Shown: piece by piece, positions 50,757-60,591 of the stretch | Numbering within the stretch: position 1 is the first letter of the stretch | How the letters are laid out: every line of letters begins with the position of its first letter | Source of the DNA: Tricholomella constricta | Taxonomy: Eukaryota; Basidiomycota; Agaricomycetes; Agaricales; Lyophyllaceae | DNA length: 64,000 bases | Reading direction: 5' to 3' | Assembly: GCA_013368375.1 (NCBI GenBank) | Contig: JAACJP010000046.1 | Location: 186,001 to 250,000, forward strand | Program-made: the position numbers and the translations under genes | The notes under the pieces: generated by a model | What the model saw: only the letters and a program-made list of their open reading frames with translations | Database searches by the model: none | What the model was told of the DNA's origin: nothing

Positions 50757-53700
50757 ATGTTCTCCAACCGGAAGCAGCTTTTGCTGCTTCTCAATATTGC
50801 TGCGTTAACGAACGTGCAAGCGTCTCCAAAGAGCGAAGCATTCGACCACGTCAACTTGTAAGTCACATTTTGAGGTTTCGTTAGTGACGAGTTCAATTGG
50901 ATGCAAGGCTTATTGGAAATGGAGGCGACACACCTAATGGATCTGGCGGAATGATACCCTCTACTGCGCCTCCGTTTGCTATGACACGCTGGGTTGCTCA
51001 GACACACCAGAATTATGTCTCTGTAACTCCGTACAACTGGACCGCCAGTACGATACATGGTTTCCAGGCTACGAGGCAGCCAGCCATCTGGATGGGAGAG
51101 AGTGGTCCTGTCGTGGTAGTCCCTGGTGTCACCCAGAGAGGTCAACTCAACGTGAAAGCAAAATTCGAAGAGCGCGGGTTGAGGATGCGGAAGGAGACGG
51201 AGAAGATCACTCCGTCGTATTACTCGATAGTGCTCGACGACGGCCTCGGGGGAGAGGTTCATGTGGAACAGTCTGCAAGTATGTGCAGTACATGGTTGTC
51301 AAAGTTCTCCACTAATTGTTTCGACAGCATCACGGGTTGGCCACCTGCGGTTCACGTTCACAACGAACGAAACGCCGTACATCATCTTGGAGTCGTCTAG
51401 GCCCTCCGTGCTCACGTCAACACCGACGAATATCTCTTTCCCACATGGTACAGTCGCTCTCCACCTTCACGCCAAGTCCTCTCGCATCCATGAGATCTGT
51501 GGTTCGAATTCGGAGCGTCAAGACTCCATTATTACCCCAACCTCGACCCTTCCGCATGTCGAAGGTTTCAACGGCTACTACTGTGCTCGCTTCGACTACG
51601 AGGACGAGGACGAAAGCTACTCTAACTACGGCGTGGTCCAAAATGCCACGACATACCCAGGTTCCCTCTCAGGCAAAGGCACATTGCTGGCTGGTTACGC
51701 ACTGTTCCCATCGCAGAAAGGCAGAGTCGTCGTCAACGTACGCGTCGGAACGTCGTTCATCTCCGTCGACCAGGCACGGCGTAGCATCGACGAGGAGATC
51801 CCGGATGCATCGAACCTCGAGAACACTGCCCACAAGACCCGCACTGCATGGACGGAAAAGCTCGACAGGTTTGCGCTCGAAGGGGCTACGGAAGTGCAGA
51901 AGGAGGTGTTTTGGACGGGAGTGGCACATGCGCTGCAGGTATCAGTGATTTGTCCTTTTTATGCGGACATGGGTTCACGTTGAGGTTCTAGTATCCCTCG
52001 GAACAGCATGAGCAGGGTGCCTACTACTCTGGATATGATGGAAAGGTGCACCGTGGTCGAGGAATTGGGTCGTATACTGGCTATTCAATTTGGGATACGT
52101 ATCGCGCTCAGTGGGCATTCCTCATTCTGTTTGCACCCGAACGCTTGCCAGGTATGATTACGAGTATGTTGGCTGACTACGAGCAGGTACGGCGTGGTTT
52201 CTTGTGGTTTCAATGGCAATCAATAACATTTGACAGGGAGGGTGGCTTCCGATGTGGAAGAACATTGTTGGTACGTTCAAGTGTTCTTCCTCGCGACTTC
52301 AAAATGACTAGGAATGTAGAAACAAATATCATGGTTTGTTTACTTGTCCAGGCCTTTGAGTCTAGAGCTCAGTATATTCAAGGTCGGGACGCACGCGGAC
52401 TCGCTTATTGCTGAAGCAGTCCTAAAAGGCGTCGAGGGTTTCGACAAGGAACTTGCATGGGAGGCTGTCTGGAAAGACGCAACTGTCCCTCCCAAGGATG
52501 ATCTTACCGTACCGTGAGCACTTTTGTCTTTCTCAGGTCAGAATGTTCAGATATCGTCTTGCAGCTATTTCGATCGCGAGGAGGTGGGTTCTGCGGATTT
52601 GTAGACCGGCCAGGTTCTGATGAATGGGATAAAAGCATGTCGATTACGAGGTCCGCGCTGGATTATCATTGGTATACGCTAGCAAAGGCTGGGTTGCCGA
52701 TGACGTCCACTCTGAAAGTGCCTCGAGGACTCTCGACTATGCTTGTGCGCGTCTCGACTCTCTTCTCTGTGTTGATCTCAAATTCTGCCTAGATGATGAT
52801 TATGCAGCGTACAAACTAGCCGTTGCGCTAGGAAAGCCGGATGATGTAACTTCATTCTTGCTCGAGCGTTCGCTTCGTGCGCCCTTCACCCTGTTCAACT
52901 CTGAGACTGGTTTCATGGAAGCGAGGAACGCGGACGGGAGCTGGGCAGGACCTGACAATGGCTGGACCGAAGGTTTGTCTACCAGGCCTCCCCCACGTGG
53001 GACGACTTGATGAATTCATCTCCGCACAGGTGATAAATGGGCGTACTCATTTGACGTCGTCCATGACATACCCGCGCTCATCGAGAAACGAGGCGGAAAT
53101 GAAAGTTTCGTGCGAAGCCTCGATGAACATTTCAATGGAGGTCACAATGACCATACTAACGAGGTGCGTTCGCAGTGTCGTTGAATCGACGCGCTTACAC
53201 GCTGGCATCTCATTTCGTAGCCGTCTCATCACATCCCGTATTTGTATGCCTTGGCCGGCGCGGCGTACAAGACGCAGGCGCGTGTCCGTGAAATCGCACA
53301 GATGAATTACAACAATACCCCGACAGGTCTATCCGGAGTATGTGCTCTCCATCACCACCACCACACATCTGCGCTTTTTCTGATGATTTATCATAGAATG
53401 AGGATTGCGGGCAGATGAGCTCGTGGTACATATTCAGCGCGATGGGATTCTACCCCGTTAATCCAGTCTCTGGGGAGTATGTTGTCGGGTCGTAAGTTGG
53501 GTCGGCTTGAGTCGAGATTTCTTGTTTAATTACGGAGATTTTCTTTCACAGACCATTCTTTGACAAGGTCACCATCGATATTCCGCCGACGCCTCAGCAG
53601 GACCCGCAAAAGAAGAGGAAACTGACGATCATTGCGCAGGGCGCGCCGACGAAGCCTTATATCAAGTCGTTGACTGTCAATGGAAGGAGGATAGATACCC

Positions 53701-53916
53701 CCATCATTCGACATGAGGATATTGCGGATGGAGGTGAGATTGTGTTCGAGATGAGCGACGTGGTGCAGGAGTGGGGCAATGGGATTCTCGTACGTATACC
53801 TTTTTTCATGTGTGATTGTGACTCATGTGCTTTTCTTTCTTTAGAACCACGCGACCTCTGAGAAGGTTGAAAGAAAACAAACGACTTATGATTATCCGGA
53901 CCGCGTCGAATTGTAG
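50757..53916 (+). CDS. Secreted GH92 alpha-mannosidase, complete copy D
   Basis: GH92 enzymes are calcium-dependent inverting exo-alpha-mannosidases acting on mannose-rich glycans. Fifteen exons (50757-50857, 50908-51278, 51328-51938, 51992-52186, 52237-52270, 52320-52333, 52383-52513, 52565-52583, 52651-52744, 52793-52972, 53030-53163, 53221-53337, 53397-53491, 53552-53789, 53845-53916) join in phase to 801 residues. Residues 1-22 form a signal peptide. The N-terminal beta-sandwich holds LIGNGGD and PFAMTRW. The catalytic domain shows SIWDTYRAQW, GGWLPMWKNIVETNIMVGTH, KGWVADDVHSESASRTLDY, the TEGD-K-W motif with the likely catalytic acid, HNDHTNEPSHHIPYLY, and NEDCGQMSSWY with the likely base. 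The C-terminus is a beta-rich segment (FFDKVTIDIPPTP). Exons of 14 and 19 nt are supported by conserved motifs on both sides. It probably works outside the cell or in the wall. Confidence 0.93.
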
Positions 53917-54283
53917 AACTTGATCGAAACAACAATTTGATGGATTTCTTACTTTGTTTTCGGAATCCCGTTTTGCATATCTACCCATTCCAGATGCGGA
54001 ACTCGCCTTTTGACTGATCTCCTGTGTAGCAGAGCTTTATTGAACAGATCTTTGCATCAACGAGCCCTGCTTTCGAATCACACAAGAAAAACAAGGCACA
54101 AAAACGTCAAATTTGACTTTCTCGTTACAACGATCCGCGGCGCAATATTTGTTACATTATCCAATTTCTCCATTCTTTGCTGGCTAATCACTTTCTCCTT
54201 AGTTCCAATGCGTCGACTCGAGTATACATATCACTAACCCACCAATTCAAATAACTGTTCTTGACAATGTTCGAGCACCATGC
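53917..54283. other. Intergenic, nothing recognised
   Basis: AT-richer sequence between the GH92 stop and the 3' end of the convergently oriented knottin gene. No gene or repeat is seen. Confidence 0.6.
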
Positions 54284-54527
54284 TCAAAAGCAGACCTACG
54301 CAATCGGCAAGTCAACCCTTTGGTATTCATTCACACCACGGACCACTCACGGTATAATGAATCGTAGAAAGGTAATGTCCGCACAGACCAGAGCAGCATT
54401 CCGCGCCGGTCAAGCACGACGTGCTGGAGTGGAGGCATCGAGCCTCTAGGCCTGCCTCAGGTAAGACGGCCGCGTTGGCTCCAGCGACGATGGCGAGCAA
54501 AGCAGTAATGGAGAGAGTGAAGCGCAT
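54284..54527 (-). CDS. Small secreted six-cysteine knottin-like peptide 1
   Basis: Starts at 54527 with MRFTLSITALLAIVAGANA, a clear signal peptide. Exon 1 is 54351-54527 (59 codons). A 55-bp intron (gtgagtgg..gcgtag) follows, and exon 2 (54284-54295) adds only VCF and the stop. The product is 62 residues. The mature part has C-x6-C-x5-CC-x3-C-x11-C, the spacing of an inhibitor-cystine-knot (knottin) fold, and the sixth cysteine is supplied by the tiny second exon. Read without splicing, the frame runs on to a different tail. A paralog with the same spacing and intron position lies 1.2 kb away. Its role is unknown; fungal secreted knottins are proposed as effectors, inhibitors or antimicrobial peptides. 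Confidence 0.78.
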
Positions 54528-54590
54528 ACTGACTTGATGATGGTAGAGGTAGGCAGGTATCCTGGATCCAACATTCGACCAAGTACAAGT

Positions 54591-54600
54591 CTTATATACC
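54591..54600 (-). promoter_or_regulatory. TATA box of knottin gene 1
   Basis: Reads ggtatataag on the minus strand, about 65 bp upstream of the ATG. The second knottin gene has nearly the same element at the same distance. Confidence 0.6.
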
Positions 54601-55517
54601 TTTTTCACTGCCGTCGTGGATGGGGGATTACGTCGGCCAGGGGGCGTATGTAGCAACTGTGGCAGGGCTTAAGGTGGATGTATGTATCTCCTCCAGGATA
54701 AGGCTGGTGTGCGACCAGCCTCTGCAGGCAGAACGATGCAGGGATCGCCAAGGACACGGCGCACGTCCGGCAACTTGACGGTCGGATCGGAGTTGAGGTA
54801 TATGGAGACACTCCGGAACCTTGAGCCACAGACCTAGAATGAAACTATTATTTGCATAGGTAAGTCTTGCTTTCTTTTTTGCTGACGCGATGAGCCTGGT
54901 TAAATAGGAATCTCGGTGCGAGATTTGAATGAGGGAGGGAAGGGGAAGGTGATTTGGAATATCGACCCAGGCCTTGTTGCGTTCCTGGCGGACGCTATGT
55001 TCAAGTTGACAGAACGCTGTTGGACAACTTTCGGCGTTCGGCCCACCAATAACTTCACGCGTCAATGATTGTGCAGAGACTTCCATATCGCCAAGGCTTG
55101 TACATATCGGTTTTGCAGTGGTCAGCTGTGCGCGGGATGTCAGTTGTGGGCTCACACAATTCACAGAGATTGATTAAGATAAAGAGACTGTCAATCTATG
55201 TACTGTTGTTGCGTCGGCGGTACAGATTTATTATTCATAGGTTTCCGTGATATTGCCAATTATCCTAGCGTGCACTCACTGTTTTTTGATTTTCAAATTC
55301 ATTTGTCAAAGTTTAACGTTTATCATTGAGTATTGTCCTAATAAAACCAAGGCCCGACATTCTTCAGAAATAAAACTTCAAAATTCCCCAACTGGCTAGC
55401 CGCGCGAACTGCGCTGGAAAAAAATCAATCTCTGTATTGCGAACGAGGCGGAAAACGTACACGTTGATTCCTTGTCAGCCTTTGGCGCCTTGGCAAGGAT
55501 CCAGAGAATGGCACTAC
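54601..55517. other. Intergenic between the two knottin genes
   Basis: A 178-codon minus-strand frame (54628-55164) crosses this region but has no signal peptide, domain or related copy near gene 2. An alternative minus frame near 54690-54830 reads LNSDPTVKLPDVRRVLGDP, which looks protein-like but is short and unrecognised. From 55165 to 55517 nothing is seen. Confidence 0.5.
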
Positions 55518-55772
55518 TCAGCGGCAGACCTAATGAATCGCAACCACCGTAAGCCGATTTTCGTCGATTCGTTTTCCTTAGATACGAGTGCTCACGGTGA
55601 AGTGGATACCGGGAAGGAACAACCCGCAGGACAGCGAGCAGCAGTCGCTGTTGAAGATGCACGAGGTGCTAGAGGCGAGGCAGGCAGGAGCCGCGACATC
55701 GGGGAGTGCAACCGCATTGGCCTTTGTGACGGCAAGGGCGAGCAAAGCGACAGTGCTGATTGTGAAGCGCAT
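55518..55772 (-). CDS. Small secreted six-cysteine knottin-like peptide 2
   Basis: Starts at 55772 with MRFTISTVALLALAVTKANA, a signal peptide. Exon 1 is 55596-55772 (59 codons, the same length as in gene 1). A 66-bp intron (gtgagcac..cattag) leads to exon 2 (55518-55529), which gives VCR and the stop, for 62 residues. The cysteine spacing C-x6-C-x5-CC-x3-C-x11-C is identical to gene 1, and the segment around SSTSC and IHFTV is conserved, while most other mature residues differ. Same strand, same intron phase and same promoter layout indicate a tandem duplication with diversification of the surface loops. Function is unknown, as for gene 1. Confidence 0.78.
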
Positions 55773-55833
55773 TTCTGGATATGAGATGAAGTAGGAAGGT
55801 TCTCTGAATACTGTAGGGCGTTCCTTGCAACAC

Positions 55834-55843
55834 ATTATATACC
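55834..55843 (-). promoter_or_regulatory. TATA box of knottin gene 2
   Basis: Reads ggtatataat on the minus strand, about 65 bp upstream of the ATG, as in knottin gene 1. Confidence 0.6.
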
Positions 55844-55844
55844 T

Positions 55845-57026
55845 TCCTGGAGGCCGCTGTGAGCGGCGACTTACGCTGGTAAAGACAGGCGAAGACAGTG
55901 AAATTCGACAGAGTGAGAAATATTTGCGGCTGTTCGAGGTTCTAGGCCTCATTACCTCCGCCATTTTGCATCACCAGATGCAGAGGAAATGCGGAGAAGA
56001 CATAAAATCAGGCAGAGAGAGAGGCACGAACATTCAAGGACTGCATGAGGTGATGGCCGGCAAAGGCACCTCAAATCGGCCTCACGGAGTTTGAGAGCGC
56101 TTGAAAAAATTGGTGGACATCGGAATAGAGCCGCTGCGAGCGCCAAAATTGGCAGATCTAGACCATCTCAAAAGCTTCAGAATTTTCAAGGACGCATCTC
56201 TAGAGGCCCCACATGTACGCTGACAGGTCGACTGTTGACGTGCAGGAAGGCGGAAACAAGGTGGGGACGCGATAAATTGTAGACCTTGGCTAGCAATGAC
56301 GCTGTGCACCTACACAACACAGTAATTAATTCAGCGGCGGGGAGAAGAACGTACCCTAAAATTCAAAGTCTGGAAGGAAAGCAAGGAATGCGAAAGCAAA
56401 ATTTCAACAAGGCCGAATTAATTTGAGTTGTACCTAATTCTATTTATAGAACGGATGGATGTCCCGGTCACCGCGTCGAATTGAGATTTTCGCGACCATG
56501 TCGCCAAGAGTCAACGAAAACTTAGTCTCCCATAAATGATATTCCATTTCAGAAGGGTCAATTTATCACACGATGCGTCAACAGCATTGTGTTCAAGATG
56601 TAGATGTTTGGTCATCAGCAAATTTGGGAAATTGCTGCATTGCCTTGTCCGCGCGCGACATATCCATATAAGGGTCTATATGGGCCACATGGCCACCTTG
56701 GGTCACCTAGGCGGATGAGATTACAGATATTGCCAATTCTCACCGCGGTTACCAATTTCACGTTCACTATTGTGGTTGGCAAGGCCCACCTCGCATCACA
56801 TACCCTTACCTCTTTACAGATATTGGCAATGTTTATCTCAATTATTCACATATATAGTTGCGACATAGAGACTCAGGATATGATATGGCACGGCAGAGCC
56901 CATTGGAGATTGTAGATGAATTTATAATGCCAGTGGCTCTACATCACATGAATTCAAAACCCAGTTATATATTGTTATGGTAGCGAGAACCCAGTTATAT
57001 AATGTTATGGTAGCGAGAAGATCACA
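55845..57026. other. Intergenic with a short direct repeat
   Basis: No gene is recognised. Near 56960-57020, next to the 3' end of the following gene, the phrase acccagttatat.ttgttatgg occurs twice in tandem (about 32-bp unit), each copy followed by tagcgagaa. Confidence 0.55.
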
Positions 57027-58607
57027 TTATGTAGTTGAAACAGAAGTGGCGGCAGCAACAACAGCGGCAAGACGAGCACGCTTCTGGGCACGCTGTTGGG
57101 TAGCGAGCTCAAAATCGTCGAAATCTTGCTCAGCGTCACTGGTGTTGACTTCAGTCTCCTTCGACGCAGTGCGGCCAGCCGGGGTACCAAACACCTCACT
57201 GTGATGATTTCAGTACTGGTGATCTACGCGAAAGGAGGACAGCATACGTACGTGTTGAAGTGTTCGAGATGTTTGTTGCCCTCCTCCTTGTCTTCGAATA
57301 GCCCAACGAGATACCAGAAAAATTCGGAGTAGTCGAACTTGCCATCGAGAGGCTCCCACGATGAAGCAGATGCAAGAGAAAATCGGACCTGGGATATAAT
57401 TATCATTGGCTGGGGACCACACGGAGAGATCGAGTGACTTACCTGCACCGCAGCATAAGCAACCATGCGGGGTGTCATAGACATGAGTCCCGCGATCGCT
57501 GCATTCCCTCCATTCCCACGTTGTGCTCCAGGTGTCAGAGCAGTGGAGGGACCTTGATAGATATGTCGGCATGCCTAGAGCTTCATCAGCGATGGCCAGC
57601 AAGGCTGGTGATTACGTACTCGTGCAATTACATGGCCTCGAAGGATCCCATCAGAGATATCATCGGCGTTGTAAATTTGGTCATCAGGAAAGAGGAAACG
57701 AGGGAACATGTAGGCCTTGACCGCGAGCTTGCCTGTCCGAATCTTCTCATATGTCCTAGACTAGGTCAGAGTACAGGTAACTAATATTGAAAAAAGCGGA
57801 CATACTCAGATGAGGCGGGATACTTTAGCGGGCATAGAAGTCTTGCCGTTTGCACATGGTTCCAACCACGAGCAGCTTTCGGGAAGCCGCTGGATACAGG
57901 AGGATTGAGAGCAGCATTAGGAGCGCCCAGCAGCATGAAGTTCACGATTCCCTGCTTCATAGAATTTGTGTCGTCGGCGCGTACTTTAGCAACACCAGCC
58001 CTGATCTAAAATATATATATATACTGAATAAGAATAACATAATCAAACCGTGTACTCACCTCTTTACATATTACTTTCCGCTTCTGGTGGTTGCCTGAGA
58101 GCTCGAGCATCATATTCTTGAAGCCGGGAATAATTTCGCATAATGTTTCCCAGTTTCCCAACATGCGTTTTTCACTAAAGAAATCAGCACAAAATCGCAA
58201 AGAATATAACTACAGTACCTCTCGGACAAAGGTGTCTCATCGTCGGTGTCCTGAGTTTCGTGTTTGATTCCAAAATTGACTACACGGTCAACTTTTATGA
58301 AGATGTCACCTGGGCGTGCGTAGTGGCGACCGTACTCGTAGTATCCAGCATGTGATGGACTGTTTTCATCACCGATAGCTTCAGGAAAGGCTCGCCGCCT
58401 GCCAAAAAAAAATTGAGAATAGGAATAAAGGCATATCAGGGCTTACTTCGGTCTTGTTGACGGAGAGAAGTTGTTTTCGAAGATTTCAGTCAGGACAGGG
58501 GCGACGAGGCTAGTAACTGTGTTGTTTATCATGGCCGCTAGAGAAGCTTCGAGGGCTGGGTCGAACACAAGTTGGCTGGTTCCTTGAGAAGGAGAAGAGG
58601 CAGTCAT
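57027..58607 (-). CDS. DUF6698-like protein
   Basis: Starts at 58607 with MTASSPSQGTSQLVFDP. Exon 1 (58607-58447) joins across a short intron to RRAFPEAIGDENSPSHAGYY. Further exons, reconstructed only in part, include ETLCEIIPGFKNMMLELS, the block MTPRMVAYAAVQ, VRFSLASASSWEPLDGKFDY and FFWYLVGLFEDKEEGNKHLE, and a C-terminal exon with EVFGTPAGR and a basic helix (QQRAQKRARLAAV) before the stop at 57027-57029. The central block (start of a helix, then a short motif ending in FED and a Trp/His-rich end) matches my memory of the basidiomycete DUF6698 family, which has many copies in mushroom genomes and no known function. Intron borders in the middle of the gene were not all fixed. Confidence 0.7.
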
Positions 58608-58917
58608 GATGCAGGAATATAGAGATGGCGGGAGAGAGATTTGACGACATTGTAGTAGGCAAGGAAATTTTTAAGTTCTTAAAGGTCAGATATTTTCTGA
58701 CAAATTTGCTGTTTGTTTGTGTATCGCAGGCAAAGGCACATGGTTGCCGTCCAACACCGCATGGTCCTCTCCTGAACACCTCCTGTTTTGCAGCAGCTGC
58801 ACTGCCGTATTTCAAACATCTGTGCCTACTGAGTACCTTGGAATTGAAGTTAGATGCAAGTGAGGTGAGTTTTTTTTCGGTTTTGCATGTACATTGGTAT
58901 TAACTGGATCCACACAG

Positions 58918-59695
58918 ACTTCATCTTACTCTACTTACCATCCCGCATACATCGTCATCAATCGAGTTCGCTCTTACCCCTCGCTTCACCATCCTCGGTG
59001 CCTTAGAGTAGACTTTACATTTGGGAAGCATGTCCTGCAGATTCTCTCCCACTCCGTCGTTTTAGGCTCATTTCATTGTAAAATGACAACTCTCGAACAC
59101 ACTCCCCACTCCATACACCGAAAGGGCCACGCGCTGCACTACACCCCGTCTTATGTCGCACAGTTTCAAACCAAAATGCACGAGGTCACCCTCGAACTTA
59201 TCAAGGTACGTCGTCTTGGCTTCAGCACTGACGTTAGCGCTGAATACTTACCTTCGACGTCACAAGACAATTGATACAATGTCTGGTAGTGGGCCGCTGA
59301 ACTGTCTGGTGGTCTTTCGCCATCTCATGGTCGATGTGGTCATTTCATCGTCCTATGGTTATCCTTCAAGCGGAACTCAACGAAGCGATGCCAGATGCAG
59401 GCGTAATCCCCGATCTCTCAGTTCTTCAAGACCTTCCGTACTAGAACACAAGGAAGGTATGTTATTTCGCCCTCCTCATTTACACCGCCTTTTTCTAATT
59501 AGGTCTCCAGCTGTATTCTGCGGCACCGAGTCCGCTCGAGCACATAGTCCCGACATCCACGTCGAAGAACGGAGCTTCGGATAAAATTTTCGATCTCATG
59601 GGTATGGAGTACCGCCTGGCACCATCATTTCAACGCAGGCGTGGTCGATGCACCACCACACATCCGTTTTCTCTTCCCCAAGCACCGAGGGCCGC
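58918..59695 (+). pseudogene. Cytochrome P450 relic with internal deletion
   Basis: Pieces of a fungal P450 in order: TYHPAYIVINRVRSYPSLHH near 58940; LEHTPHSIHRKGHAL and QFQTKMHEVTLELIK (59090-59205); VFRHLMVDVVISSSYGYP (59310-59365); ELNEAMPDAGVIPDLSVLQ (59371-59430); LYSAAPSPLEHIVP (59510-59550); FDLMG and VPPGTIISTQAW (59590-59650); HTSVFSSPST. The segment that should hold the oxygen-binding I-helix is missing: SYGYP runs almost directly into the region before the K-helix. The K-helix ExxR motif reads EGLQ, there is an in-frame stop after DLPY, the frame shifts at least twice, and the heme-binding cysteine loop is absent. The gene cannot make an active enzyme. Confidence 0.8.
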
Positions 59696-60240
59696 ACCTT
59701 TGTCGAGGCCATGGCCGCCGGCCTCGCCACCATCGACCCCATGCACGTCCGGACGCTCTTCCAGCGCACTGTGGCGCGCCACATGCAGTATGCTGCGTGG
59801 GCTGCGGACGGCCAGGGCGTCGACCGCCATCTGTTTGGGCTGAAGAAGCTGGTGCGCAGAGGTGCCGGCACTCTATACGGACGAGGCGTTCGCGAAATCG
59901 AGCCATTGGGAGCTGAGCACGAGTCAGCTGAGCAGCCTGTACTTTGATGGCTGGGGCTATGGCGAAGGTGGGTTCTCGTTGTTCTCTTATCTGGTTCTTT
60001 GCTGACGCGTCTCTGCAGTCGTGCCAGACGGATATGGCCCGTCGTACAGTGCCTCAACGAGCTCGTCGGAAAGGATGATCTCCACGTACGTCCTCCCCTT
60101 CTCCTCTCCACACCACACTTATCCCGCCCCTAGGTGCTACAGAACGAAGCCTACGGTAAAACCTTCATCGAGACCCACCGCGTACCGCCAGATGCCTGGG
60201 CCCAGCTCACGAAGCAGCTCGGGTGCAACGACAACTAAAC
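59690..60240 (+). pseudogene. Carnitine O-acetyltransferase C-terminal relic joined to the P450 relic
   Basis: Directly after the P450 piece, in the same frame, come AFVEAM-like TFVEAMAAGLATIDP, RHMQYAAWAADGQGVDRHLF and GLKKL. After a frameshift near 59853 come VPALYTDEAFAKSSHWELST, SQLSS and FDGWGYGE. After an intron (gtgggttc..ctgcag) comes VPDGYGPSY. These match the C-terminal region of carnitine/choline acyltransferases, where DGQGVDRHLFGL and the STSQ motif lie near the substrate site. The catalytic His region of the N-terminal half is absent. From about 60040 to 60237 the readings (ELVGKDDLH, AYGKTFIETHRVPPDAW) do not fit the family and may be a third fragment. Confidence 0.8.
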
Positions 60241-60591
60241 TCGGCGCCGCTGCCATCGAGGATCGAACATTACACGGGGATCCTACACCCATCCTCTAGA
60301 TATTTCGGTGACCTGACGAAACCAGCAACATTGTCCCAAACAATAACTTCGATCTTGATGGATTTTTGTATACTCCTTTAGTAAATTCTATCATTGTAAG
60401 TCTCCTACATGGATCTCTTTCTGTCGAACCCTCATTTTGATTCTAATGGAATGAGGTCATCAGTTTCCATACATATCTTATCGTGTCGCAAGGCCATACT
60501 ACATCGATCACGTCTGACAAATACAAGGGTTTTTTCCTTATATCTGAGACTGTTCGAGATTCTCCGTCTTCTCACTTCCTATCCACCCACC
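60241..60591. other. Intergenic, nothing recognised
   Basis: About 350 bp between the acyltransferase relic and the Plavaka gene, without a clear repeat or open frame of note. Terminal sequence of the Plavaka transposon may lie here but could not be identified. Confidence 0.5.

Larger units (their letters stand above)
42432..53115. repeat. Array unit D (10,684 bp), rightmost
   Basis: Matches unit C at offset 10,690 until 52535, where an intron base changes (g to a). After that a handful of substitutions and a 3-bp length difference appear in the last 600 bp. The unit ends at 53115, where copies A-C jump to gcgttcgtg and copy D continues into unique GH92 coding sequence. Confidence 0.92.

Noticed and set aside
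1..53115. The 10-kb unit as a transposon of its own
   Set aside because: Unit ends lie inside a GH92 exon, show no inverted repeats or target duplications, and copies are strictly head to tail. Duplication by recombination explains it better.
54628..55164. 178-codon minus-strand frame between the knottin genes
   Set aside because: No family resemblance, no signal peptide and it overlaps the TATA box and leader of knottin gene 1.
59596..60111. 171-codon minus-strand frame as a gene
   Set aside because: It is antisense to the P450 and acyltransferase relics, whose conserved motifs are clear on the plus strand.
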